The translations under genes and the position numbers were made by a program. Of a DNA stretch of 36,676 bases, positions 7,156-12,545 are shown piece after piece (within the stretch, counting starts at the first letter, position 1; each line of letters begins with the position of its first letter). The DNA comes from a virus. The stretch spans positions 1 through 36,676 of IMG/VR virus record IMGVR_UViG_3300043568_000021; one strand, 5' to 3'. The notes beneath the pieces are model-generated. The model was not told where the DNA came from and searched no databases. It worked only from the letters and a program-made list of their open reading frames with translations.

Positions 7156-7248
7156 TTAAAATCCTCCTAAAAGTCCGTAGGCAAACATTGCGCCAAATAA
7201 AACACCAAAAAAAACCATTACTGATAGTTCTGCAATAATATTTTTCAT
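7156..7248 (-). CDS. 30-residue single-span membrane protein
   Basis: The minus strand encodes MKNIIAELSVM followed by a hydrophobic, Gly/Phe-rich stretch to the end (30 residues in all), most of which could span a membrane. Its ATG overlaps the stop of the upstream gene (GCATGA), and its last codons contain the AGGAGG ribosome site of the next gene. It may be a functional microprotein or mainly a leader that couples translation of its neighbours. The perfect start/stop overlap argues for translation. Confidence 0.5.
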   Translation of the reverse strand: MKNIIAELSVMVFFGVLFGAMFAYGLLGGF

Positions 7249-7439
7249 GCTGTTACACCTTTAAAAATGGTGATAGCGGCATCAATGGCTTGGTTACGAG
7301 TTGGAGCAAAGTCCAAAATTGCACCTTTTTGGGCTACAGCCCATGTGCCAGTTTTGCGTTTTTGAATGTAGTAAGTCTGACCCTCGGCAGAACCAAGAAT
7401 TACCTTATAGGTAGAGGAGTTGAGTTTGGTAACAGTCAT
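7245..7439 (-). CDS. Hypothetical small protein, first gene of recombination operon
   Basis: This 64-residue protein starts MTVTKLNSST and contains TYYIQKRKTGTWAV, reading as short beta strands followed by a helix. The chosen ATG (7439) is preceded by AAAGGAATT; an ATG directly upstream (7442) and a GTG/ATG pair at 7457/7454 are also in frame but lie at or before the ribosome site. I recognise no family; small DUF-type proteins with a 'W.V....G..L..APTR..A' pattern occur in other phages. It is the first gene after an A+T-rich spacer that probably holds the operon promoter. Confidence 0.6.
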   Translation of the reverse strand: MTVTKLNSSTYKVILGSAEGQTYYIQKRKTGTWAVAQKGAILDFAPTRNQAIDAAITIFKGVTA

Positions 7440-7512
7440 CATAATTCCTTTCATCACTTGTTAAAAAAGACCACATAAGCATAATATCCTAAAAAAGCCG
7501 TGTTTGTTCACT

Positions 7513-7530
7513 TTATTTTAAATATTTTTA
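7513..7530. repeat. 18-bp A+T element, copy 1
   Basis: The 18-mer TTATTTTAAATATTTTTA occurs here and again at 8604-8621, in the same orientation. The two copies lie in the intergenic regions on either side of the DUF932 gene, and the second overlaps the candidate promoter of the Cro-like gene. It could be a binding site (for example for a host nucleoid protein) or an UP-element-like promoter part. In such A+T-rich spacers some chance similarity is expected. Confidence 0.45.
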
Positions 7531-7540
7531 ATTATTTTAC

Positions 7541-7569
7541 ATAGTGAAAAGAAAAGGGGCAAAGCCCCT
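7541..7569 (-). terminator. Rho-independent terminator after DUF932 gene
   Basis: On the minus strand the stem AGGGGC/GCCCCT (7564-7569 with 7555-7560) has a TTT loop and is followed by TTTCTTTTC. It begins a few bases past the DUF932 stop codon. The G+C-rich stem and pyrimidine-rich tail fit an intrinsic terminator, separating DUF932 from the recombination operon downstream. Confidence 0.75.
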
Positions 7570-7574
7570 AATCC

Positions 7575-8522
7575 TTACGCTAACAGCAATTCCTTTGCTT
7601 TGTTTTTAAGTCTTTCACCATTACCAAACCAAGCATTGTTAAGTCGATTGTCTTGGGTATGACCAGCAAAATGATCTACATACTCAGTAACCGCATTAAG
7701 CATTCCCCATTTGGTATGACCTACTAACTGATTGCCTTTGGATTCGGTTTCAAATAATGACAAAATCTTATTAAAGTTTCTGCCAGCATAGACCAATTCA
7801 TTGGGTTGGCTATCCTGCCGTAGCAAATTAAGCAGGAATTCATTAGATGCGTGGACATTCATTTGTTGTTTTTGTAGGTATTTACCCATATCAATAAATG
7901 CACCAAATGCACCTACGGCATTACCAAGTTTTGCTTTAACCTTTTCGTGGTCAAACTTTTGTATGTGGCTAAATGACACAGTATTGGCATTATCGCCAAC
8001 AGCCATTGTTAAAGTATTGTTGCAAACCACACGAATGGATGTAAATCTAGCGGTTGTGGCTAAAGTTCTGTCACAGCTTGTTGATAAAAGTAAATATCCA
8101 CCAACTTTGTCGTCAGCCGTAACTTCACCAAAATTGCCTGTTTCAGCCAATGCCCACATTCTGCGACCACCTTTTAAAGTTCCAGCAGTATGTAATTTAA
8201 AGCCATTTTCATCTACCAATGATTTAAAAAAGTGCAAAACCTCGACAGGCTGAACAGGTTTATATCTATTGGTGACTACGGACAAAGGTTCTTTATTGTC
8301 TGAGCGATACAAGACATTTTGACCTTTAAAAACATTGTAGCTATCAGGAGCCACAAACTGAACTGGTGATGTTTGGATTGACCAGTCCATGCCAGCCGCT
8401 TTTTGCCATTCGTCGAAGGATGCGCCCTGTTGTAATTCTTGACCAAGACCATGCCAAGGCGTTTCGCCAATAAAAGCCATTTCGTATTTGCCATCAAGGC
8501 GTTTTGTAAGTTCATGTGACAT
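7575..8522 (-). CDS. DUF932 phage/plasmid-like protein
   Basis: This 315-residue protein matches the DUF932 family (phage/plasmid-like protein) along its length: the start MSHELTK with TPWHGLGQ (21-28), then NRYKPVQP, RMWALAE, and the conserved RVVCNNTL motif before a helical C-terminal half. The family is common on phages and plasmids, often near replication or recombination genes, and has no established activity. It is a separate leftward unit with its own candidate promoter and terminator. The ATG follows GAAGGGAATTAAAA. Predicted to be soluble. Confidence 0.85.
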   Translation of the reverse strand: MSHELTKRLDGKYEMAFIGETPWHGLGQELQQGASFDEWQKAAGMDWSIQTSPVQFVAPDSYNVFKGQNVLYRSDNKEPLSVVTNRYKPVQPVEVLHFFKSLVDENGFKLHTAGTLKGGRRMWALAETGNFGEVTADDKVGGYLLLSTSCDRTLATTARFTSIRVVCNNTLTMAVGDNANTVSFSHIQKFDHEKVKAKLGNAVGAFGAFIDMGKYLQKQQMNVHASNEFLLNLLRQDSQPNELVYAGRNFNKILSLFETESKGNQLVGHTKWGMLNAVTEYVDHFAGHTQDNRLNNAWFGNGERLKNKAKELLLA

Positions 8523-8564
8523 TTTTAATTCCCTTCATCAATAAGTTGTATAAAAAATCAGACT

Positions 8565-8600
8565 ACCTAAGCAATATAAACCAAATTAAGCAAAAGTAAA
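8565..8600 (-). promoter_or_regulatory. Candidate leftward promoter for DUF932 gene with TTAGGT half-site
   Basis: On the minus strand TTTACT (8600-8595) and TATATT (8578-8573) are separated by 16 bp, an acceptable sigma70-like pair. A TTAGGT half-site (8570-8565) lies two bases downstream of the -10, near the expected start point. The same half-site forms the inverted repeat at the divergent promoter, suggesting that one regulator acts on both. Pattern-based only. Confidence 0.4.
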
Positions 8601-8603
8601 CAA

Positions 8604-8621
8604 TTATTTTAAATATTTTTA
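8604..8621. repeat. 18-bp A+T element, copy 2
   Basis: Exact second copy of the 18-mer at 7513-7530. Here it covers the region just upstream of and including the candidate -35 box of the rightward promoter, where A+T tracts can act as UP elements. Confidence 0.45.
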
Positions 8622-8655
8622 CTTTTTTTTGGTTTTAGGTTATAGTTTCACCTAA
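8618..8655 (+). promoter_or_regulatory. Candidate rightward promoter with palindromic operator
   Basis: TTTACT (8618-8623) and TATAGT (8641-8646) are 17 bp apart. A perfect inverted repeat, TTAGGT 8635-8640 and ACCTAA 8650-8655, brackets the -10 box, and its right arm touches the AAGGAGG ribosome site (8654-8660). A protein bound there would block polymerase, so this is a plausible autoregulatory operator for the Cro-like protein encoded ten bases downstream. The mRNA leader would be very short. The upper part overlaps the second copy of the 18-bp A+T element (8604-8621). Confidence 0.55.
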
Positions 8656-8664
8656 GGAGGGTTT

Positions 8665-8868
8665 ATGAACCTATTTTTAAACGAACTAAAAACGGAATAT
8701 GGCGGTGCCGTAAAGGCCGCAAACCTACTAGGCGTACAGCCGGCCACCTTTTATCGATGGGAAAGAGATAAAGGTATACCTATCAAGTACCTAAAAAGGC
8801 TGGAACAAGCAACTCAGGGCAAATTTGACCGATATATGGCTAGACCTGATTTGTTTAAAAAGGACTGA
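8665..8868 (+). CDS. Cro/YdaS-like HTH regulator
   Basis: This 67-residue DNA-binding protein has a helix-turn-helix at about residues 15-35 (AVKAANLLGVQPATFYRWER), then GIPIKYLKRLEQATQGKF and the terminal ARPDLF. The order 'HTH, W, (G/V)IP, LE.AT.GK, RPDLF' is that of YdaS/Cro-type regulators of lambdoid phages, in which the RPD motif closes the domain. It begins the rightward transcription unit behind AAGGAGG. It probably represses the divergent promoters at 8565-8655 to time early transcription. No CI-type partner is encoded, so it is not evidence of lysogeny by itself. Confidence 0.8.
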   Translation: MNLFLNELKTEYGGAVKAANLLGVQPATFYRWERDKGIPIKYLKRLEQATQGKFDRYMARPDLFKKD

Positions 8869-8869
8869 A

Positions 8870-9646
8870 ATGCACTATTACCAACATAACATAGCGGATT
8901 ATCGGAAAGATACTTCCCATCTGAGTTTGTTAGAACATGGTATTTATCGGCAACTATTGGATAGCTACTATTTGGACGAAAAACCATTACCTAGTGACAT
9001 TTCCAAGGTTATGCGCTCGCATAGCATTCGCAATGCGGATGAAGAACTTGCGCTTAAAAACGTACTGACTGACTTCTTTGAATTAACCAAAAAAGGGTAT
9101 ATTCATAAGCGATGCGATGAAACGATTGCTCAGTACCATGGCAAATCCGACAAAGCTAGAGCTAGTGCGTTAGCCCGTTGGGGCAATAAGGATAAGGGTG
9201 CTGATGCGTTCGCATTAAAACCGCATACCGAACGCAATGCTAACCATAAACCAATAACCAATAACCATAAACCAATAATAAAGACTACTACTCCTGACGG
9301 AGTTTTGGATTCTGTTTTTCAAGACTATAAAAAGTTAAGAGAAAAGAAAAAAGCACCCATTACAGAAACCGTTTTAAAGGGCTTAGAGCGTGAAGCTAAG
9401 AAAGCCAATATGTCACTTCAATCTGTAATGGAACTCTGTTGTGAGCGTGGTTGGAGTGGGTTTAAAGCCGATTGGATTATTACTGAAGTCGAAAAGACTA
9501 AAGAACTACCTTTAGGTAACGATCAACAGATAGAAGCCGCATATAGGGCTGAATGCGGTGATCCTGCTAAATCAAGGTTTAATAATTACTGGGAAATGAA
9601 AAATTTTGTGATTGCACAGCGTGAAAAAAGACGATTGGCTATATAG
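8870..9646 (+). CDS. DUF1376 (YdaU-like) replication protein
   Basis: This 258-residue protein has an N-terminal DUF1376 domain (HYYQHNIADYRKDTSHLSL, LEHGIYRQLLD.YY, P.P.D), then a helical part to about residue 105, a polar linker (about 108-142), and a C-terminal domain with GLEREAKKANMSL and CCERGWSGFKADW. DUF1376 proteins occupy the lambda O position in many phages and are thought to start replication. The ATG at 8870 follows the regulator stop with one base between; an upstream in-frame ATG at 8825 lies inside the regulator and lacks the family N-terminus. The linker DNA holds a tandem heptamer array (9244-9278), as lambda O holds the lambda origin. Confidence 0.8.
   Translation: MHYYQHNIADYRKDTSHLSLLEHGIYRQLLDSYYLDEKPLPSDISKVMRSHSIRNADEELALKNVLTDFFELTKKGYIHKRCDETIAQYHGKSDKARASALARWGNKDKGADAFALKPHTERNANHKPITNNHKPIIKTTTPDGVLDSVFQDYKKLREKKKAPITETVLKGLEREAKKANMSLQSVMELCCERGWSGFKADWIITEVEKTKELPLGNDQQIEAAYRAECGDPAKSRFNNYWEMKNFVIAQREKRRLAI
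9244..9278 (+). repeat. Five tandem CCAWWAA heptamers, candidate replication origin
   Basis: Five 7-bp units lie head to tail: CCATAAA, CCAATAA, CCAATAA, CCATAAA, CCAATAA. They form two identical 17-mers (9241-9257 and 9262-9278). An A+T-rich stretch (AATAATAAAG) and a small hairpin, ACTCC 9290-9294 with GGAGT 9299-9303, follow. The array encodes the linker NHKPITNNHKPI of the DUF1376 protein. Iterons inside the initiator gene next to A+T-rich DNA are how the lambda origin is built, so this is a candidate origin. Confidence 0.5.
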
Positions 9647-9833
9647 CGAGGAATATAGGCATCAATGTGATGTTAGATGGTGCCTGAAAGTACGGCAAGA
9701 GCAAGGTTTAAAAAATTTTAGAGAGTTTGTAGCAAAAAGTGGCCTTTACAAAAGATGGCACAAAATCGAAAAAGATTTTAACGACCAATGGCGTAAAGGT
9801 AATCGGGGAAGTTTAAATGACTGGAGGAAGTGA
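9621..9833 (+). CDS. Small conserved phage protein with GNRG...DWR ending
   Basis: This 70-residue protein reads from a GTG at 9621, overlapping the end of the replication gene by 26 bases; a TTG at 9612 is an alternative. It shows RHQCDVRWCLKVR and ends WRKGNRGSLNDWRK. Small phage proteins with an 'RH.CEVRW...(x)n...GNRG..GDWR' pattern are common next to replication genes (I recall a DUF7696-like family, uncertain). Basic and aromatic-rich, possibly nucleic-acid binding. No strong ribosome site, so translation may be coupled. Confidence 0.6.
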   Translation: MKKDDWLYSEEYRHQCDVRWCLKVRQEQGLKNFREFVAKSGLYKRWHKIEKDFNDQWRKGNRGSLNDWRK

Positions 9834-10165
9834 TGAATTTAGAACAATTAACTGAAAATCGTGTTGAAGAAGCATTAATTAAGCTAGCTAGTACCGATGA
9901 AAGCCATGCGGCATGGGCTGGACAGGTTAAATACCTTGAGGAAGGCTTAAAACAAGCTAAGAGCCACGCTTTCCTATTGGCAGAGGGAACCGTAGCAGAA
10001 AGAGAAGCCACGGCTCTTGCAAGCGATAAATACGCTCAAGCGGTATTGGCTTGGACTGATGCCCTAAAGAATTTTAAGAAGGTAGACAATGAGCGCAATC
10101 ACGAAATGCGGATTATTGATATTTGGAGAACTTTATCTAGCAACCGTAGACAAGGAAACATGTAA
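9833..10165 (+). CDS. Hypothetical helical protein
   Basis: This 110-residue protein is predicted almost entirely helical (NLEQLTENRVEEALIKLA, KYLEEGLKQAKSHAF, KYAQAVLAWTDALKNFKKV), suggesting a coiled-coil bundle. GGAGG lies five bases before the ATG at 9833; a GTG three bases earlier is less likely. The previous stop overlaps this start. I recognise similar short helical proteins in phage replication regions but no function. Confidence 0.65.
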   Translation: MNLEQLTENRVEEALIKLASTDESHAAWAGQVKYLEEGLKQAKSHAFLLAEGTVAEREATALASDKYAQAVLAWTDALKNFKKVDNERNHEMRIIDIWRTLSSNRRQGNM

Positions 10166-10324
10166 ATGAAAGACTTTAGCCAAGAATTTTTAAATGTAAA
10201 AAACTTATTGCAAGCTTATTACAACGCTATGATTGCTCAAGACAAAGAAAATGCAATCAAATTTGCAAACGCTTTAGTAGAAAATGCTCTTAAGTTGGAA
10301 GATATAGCTCATGACCATAATTAG
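10166..10324 (+). CDS. Hypothetical 52-residue helical protein
   Basis: The frame opens directly after the preceding stop (TAAATG) and encodes 52 residues, MKDFSQEFLN to DIAHDHN, with two predicted amphipathic helices. Its end overlaps the next gene by 14 bases. The absence of gaps on either side supports its being translated. Not recognised. Confidence 0.6.
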   Translation: MKDFSQEFLNVKNLLQAYYNAMIAQDKENAIKFANALVENALKLEDIAHDHN

Positions 10325-10796
10325 CCTAAGTCCAGCTGAAATACAAATGGCATCGCTTATTGGATGTCAAAGAGCCATAGAAAATATTAAAAACAAGGAC
10401 TTATGGAGCAGATCGGGTGAGCCACAGCATGATTTGTTTGGCAGAATGGTTAAAGGTGCTTTGGCTGAAGCGGCTTTAGCTAAGCATTTAAATAAATTTT
10501 GGTCAAAAGGCGTTAAAGGCGGTGCGGATGTGGATGATGTGGATGTAAGATGCACACATTACGAGGATGGTGATCTTGAAATGCACACTTGGGACAAAGA
10601 TGATCGTAAATATTATCTTTTAACTGGAATGCTTGGAACCTATACAATTCGTGGCTGGATATTAGGAAAAGATGCAAAAAAGCAGGAATTTTGGAAAATT
10701 AAGCAAACTGGGCGTGATCCGCAATACTGGGTGCCACAATCAGCTTTAAATGACAATACGCTACAGGCAAAAGAAAAACATTGGCTAGATGACTAA
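10311..10796 (+). CDS. Nuclease-like protein (possible PD-(D/E)XK fold)
   Basis: This 161-residue protein has GALAEAALAKHL (49-60), then GADVDDVDVRCTHY (71-84), GDLEMHTWDKDDRKYYLL (87-104), RGWILGKDAKK (114-124) and WVPQSAL (140-146). A conserved Glu in a helix followed by a D-V-R strand, a second strand and RGWI..GDAK recurs in small phage proteins annotated as nuclease-like, and would suit a diverged restriction-endonuclease fold with Glu53 and Asp78 as candidate metal ligands. Two further nuclease-type genes follow immediately and overlap it. Activity is inferred. Confidence 0.55.
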   Translation: MTIISLSPAEIQMASLIGCQRAIENIKNKDLWSRSGEPQHDLFGRMVKGALAEAALAKHLNKFWSKGVKGGADVDDVDVRCTHYEDGDLEMHTWDKDDRKYYLLTGMLGTYTIRGWILGKDAKKQEFWKIKQTGRDPQYWVPQSALNDNTLQAKEKHWLDD

Positions 10797-11082
10797 ATCC
10801 GAGCGAGAGCATTATGCTAAATTGGCACGATATGGCTGTATTTTATGCAAACAACAAGAGGTACGAAACCTTGACGACAGTCCAACCGAAATGCACCACA
10901 TCCGCAGATACGGTGGAAAAAGAGCCAATGCGCCAGTCATACCCTTGTGTGCTTACCACCACCGTCTTGGCGATTCCAGTATTCACGCACTTGGACATAA
11001 AGGGTTTGAAAAGTATTGGGGCTTCACCGAAGAAGATTTGCTAGAAAAATTAAATGACACATTACAAAAAGCGAGTCGATGA
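10789..11082 (+). CDS. HNH endonuclease, Ref-like
   Basis: This 97-residue protein has CILC (Cys17, Cys20), EMHHIRR (His36, His37), IPLCAYHHRL (Cys54, His57, His58) and SSIHALG (His66). The set matches small zinc-containing HNH proteins of the Ref type, named for the RecA-dependent nuclease Ref of phage P1, in which the HH pair and HH..IH are central. It may cleave recombination intermediates or process concatemers. It overlaps the preceding gene by eight bases and the following gene by 29. Confidence 0.8.
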   Translation: MTKSEREHYAKLARYGCILCKQQEVRNLDDSPTEMHHIRRYGGKRANAPVIPLCAYHHRLGDSSIHALGHKGFEKYWGFTEEDLLEKLNDTLQKASR

Positions 11083-11341
11083 GAACCAAAGAACCATCGT
11101 ACATACATTTATTGCTTTGGGCGCTAGCGTACTTAATCTTTCAACTGTTGGGCGTGGTTGTCCTGATTTGTTGGTTGGCTATCGAGGTAATTCAGTTCTA
11201 GTTGAAGTAAAAAAAGACCAAAAAGCCACTTTTACAGAGCCACAGGTTAAATTTATGCAAGAATGGCGAGGTGGTCCAGTTAGTAGGATTGATTCTGTGG
11301 ATGCGGCTATTCGCTTGATAAAAATGCTTGACTTAGATTAA
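11054..11341 (+). CDS. VRR-NUC domain nuclease
   Basis: This 95-residue protein is a minimal VRR-NUC domain of the PD-(D/E)XK superfamily: GRGCPDLLVGYRG (33-45, Asp38), VLVEVKKD (48-55, Glu51 and Lys53), and TEPQVKFMQEWRGGP (61-75, Gln64). Stand-alone phage VRR-NUC proteins cleave branched DNA such as Holliday junctions, which could serve concatemer resolution before packaging. All catalytic positions are present. The ATG at 11054 gives a 29-base overlap with the HNH gene; no better start is seen. Confidence 0.85.
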   Translation: MTHYKKRVDENQRTIVHTFIALGASVLNLSTVGRGCPDLLVGYRGNSVLVEVKKDQKATFTEPQVKFMQEWRGGPVSRIDSVDAAIRLIKMLDLD

Positions 11342-11357
11342 GATTGCCATAAAATTA

Positions 11358-11382
11358 AAAAACTGCATTTTGCAGACTTTTT
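11358..11382 (+). terminator. Weak terminator-like hairpin
   Basis: A stem CTGCA/TGCAG (11363-11367 and 11371-11375) with TTT loop is flanked by A6 on the left and ACTTTTTAG on the right. The short stem makes it a weak intrinsic terminator or attenuator after the VRR-NUC gene. Confidence 0.4.
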
Positions 11383-11399
11383 AGCTAAAAGGAAATAAT

Positions 11400-11600
11400 A
11401 TGAAATACGGTACACAAAGCGCAAAAATTCCAGCCGCAACATCTTCTGATAAATCAGGTGAGCGCATGGAAAAAACTAAAGATGGCGTAGCAATGGGCAA
11501 GATGGATGCTACTGGCTCTGACAAATTATTTAACACAGGCCGCACAGCTGGCGTATGCTACACGCATGACCGCAAGTGCTATTCTGACGACAAGTGCTAA
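11400..11600 (+). CDS. Small hypothetical protein with cysteine-containing tail
   Basis: This 66-residue protein has a Lys/Asp/Ser-rich, probably disordered body and ends with three cysteines (53, 60, 66: GVCYTHDRKCYSDDKC). There is no signal peptide. AAAAGGAAATAAT before the ATG is an excellent ribosome site, so expression may be strong. It stands alone between two hairpins (11358-11382 and 11612-11645). Not recognised. Confidence 0.65.
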   Translation: MKYGTQSAKIPAATSSDKSGERMEKTKDGVAMGKMDATGSDKLFNTGRTAGVCYTHDRKCYSDDKC

Positions 11601-11611
11601 AGCAATAAAGC

Positions 11612-11645
11612 GAAAACCCTATAAGTGAAGGCTTACAGGGTTTTC
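11612..11645 (+). terminator. Long stem-loop between small genes
   Basis: A 14-bp stem with one A-C mismatch is formed by GAAAACCCTATAAG (11612-11625) and CTTACAGGGTTTTC (11632-11645), loop TGAAGG. It starts 12 bases after a stop codon. There is no U-tract beyond the stem, though its 3' arm ends in TTTTC, so it may terminate, attenuate or stabilise the upstream mRNA end. Confidence 0.55.
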
Positions 11646-11671
11646 TAACCAAATAGTAATCGGAGAACTAA

Positions 11672-11905
11672 ATGGCTGATGTAAACGATAAAGAAGCTTG
11701 TAATTCTTGTCGATTTTTTTCTTTAGGCGATAGGGGCATGGGAATGTGCCAAAGATATCCTGCCGCAATAAACGCATCTAGCAATGGCTGGTGCGGTGAA
11801 TTTTCAATTTCTAGTCCTGCATTTCAAGCTTTAGTACAGTCTATGTCTGAGCCAATGGTTATTCCTGAAGTTAAAAAATCAAGAGGAAGGCCAAAAAAAG
11901 CATGA
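11672..11905 (+). CDS. Cys4 (zinc-ribbon-like) protein with C-terminal AT-hook
   Basis: This 77-residue protein has cysteines at 10, 13, 26 and 41 (CNSC, MC, WCGEF), spaced as in a small zinc site, and ends KKSRGRPKKA, a textbook AT-hook (RGRP core) for A+T minor-groove binding. The N-terminal pattern 'C.SCRFF....G.C.RYPA...WCGEF' is frequent in small phage and bacterial proteins. A DNA-binding or regulatory role on this A+T-rich genome is plausible. GGAG lies eight bases before the ATG; the stop overlaps the GroES start. Confidence 0.65.
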   Translation: MADVNDKEACNSCRFFSLGDRGMGMCQRYPAAINASSNGWCGEFSISSPAFQALVQSMSEPMVIPEVKKSRGRPKKA

Positions 11906-12213
11906 AATTAACGCCAATGAACGACAAAATTGTTGTAAAGCCTGATGTTAGAAAGCTTTCCAGCGTAATTATTGTTAATAACAAAGAAGTAGAAAACATG
12001 GGCACAGTTATAGCTGTAGGTCCTGGCAAAAAGCTACCAAATGGGCGCAGAGAAGATATGCCTGTTGAAGTGGGTGCAAGAATTCGCTTTGGCACTATGA
12101 ATGACGACCATGGCGAAGAATATCTAAAATACTTTAAATACGAAGAAAATGGCACAAAATACCTAGTCATGAGCTGGCAAGACGTTTGTTTTGTGGAAGA
12201 ACAAAATGTTTAA
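11902..12213 (+). CDS. Phage GroES-like co-chaperonin
   Basis: This 103-residue protein aligns with GroES through its length: TPMNDKIVVKPD (4-15, cf. RPLHDRVIVK), a mobile-loop region with hydrophobic SVIIV (21-25), MGTVIAVGPGKKLPNG (33-48), MPVEVGARIRFG (53-64) and KYLVMSWQDVCFV (86-98). GroES caps GroEL and closes its folding chamber. A phage version may help fold the coat protein, as T4 gp31 and RB49 CocO do. The mobile loop lacks the usual GG before the hydrophobic triplet. It overlaps both neighbours. Confidence 0.85.
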   Translation: MKLTPMNDKIVVKPDVRKLSSVIIVNNKEVENMGTVIAVGPGKKLPNGRREDMPVEVGARIRFGTMNDDHGEEYLKYFKYEENGTKYLVMSWQDVCFVEEQNV

Positions 12214-12544
12214 AAAATGGCTTGATGATTTTTTATGTTGGATTGGTTATTACCCACCAACAGTAGTACAAGCTAGAAAAAAAGTATTAGAAAGTGACAA
12301 AATTTATAAAGCCGCCATTAAAAAGGCAAAACCAGCAGTTAAACCAGCCGTTAAAGCGGCTACTACAAGGAGTAAGACTATGGCAACTAAACCTGGCTTA
12401 TATGCCAATATTCATGCAAAACGAGAGCGCATTGAAAAACAAAAAGCAGCTGGCAAGCCTGTAGAAACCATGCGTAAAGCTGGCAGTAAAGGCGCACCTA
12501 CTGCCAAAAACTTTAAAGAAGCCGCTAAGACTGCGAAAAAATAA
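12206..12544 (+). CDS. Basic protein carrying a conserved small phage domain (long form)
   Basis: From the ATG at 12206 (GGAAG seven bases upstream, eight-base overlap with GroES) the frame encodes 112 residues. The first ~58 contain a hydrophobic/aromatic start (FKKWLDDFLCWIGYYPP) and a Lys/Ala/Pro-rich stretch. The last 54 (from residue 59) are the conserved 'GLYANIHAKRERI...MRKAGSKGAPTA..F..AAKTAKK' protein, usually a stand-alone small phage protein. A strong internal ribosome site precedes residue 59. Function unknown; the basic composition suggests DNA or RNA binding. Confidence 0.65.
   Translation: MFKKWLDDFLCWIGYYPPTVVQARKKVLESDKIYKAAIKKAKPAVKPAVKAATTRSKTMATKPGLYANIHAKRERIEKQKAAGKPVETMRKAGSKGAPTAKNFKEAAKTAKK
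12380..12544 (+). CDS. Nested short form of the conserved small basic protein
   Basis: AAGGAG at 12367-12372 lies seven bases before an in-frame ATG (12380), which would give a 54-residue protein with the usual start of its family (MATKPGLYANIHAKRERI). Because the upstream reading frame has no stop, both a long and a short protein could be made from the same DNA. The short form is probably the ancestral one. Confidence 0.6.
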   Translation: MATKPGLYANIHAKRERIEKQKAAGKPVETMRKAGSKGAPTAKNFKEAAKTAKK

Positions 12545-12545
12545 C

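Noticed and set aside
7801-8253. Plus-strand 150-residue frame inside DUF932
   Set aside because: Fully antisense to a well-supported family member, with no start context or recognisable motif.
8523-8868. Lysogeny switch
   Set aside because: Only one small Cro/YdaS-like regulator is present; no CI-type repressor, integrase, excisionase or attachment site was found, so a temperate life style is not supported.
8825-8869. Upstream ATG giving a 15-residue extension of the DUF1376 protein
   Set aside because: It lies within the regulator gene, and the typical family N-terminus (HYYQHN...) begins at the ATG at 8870.
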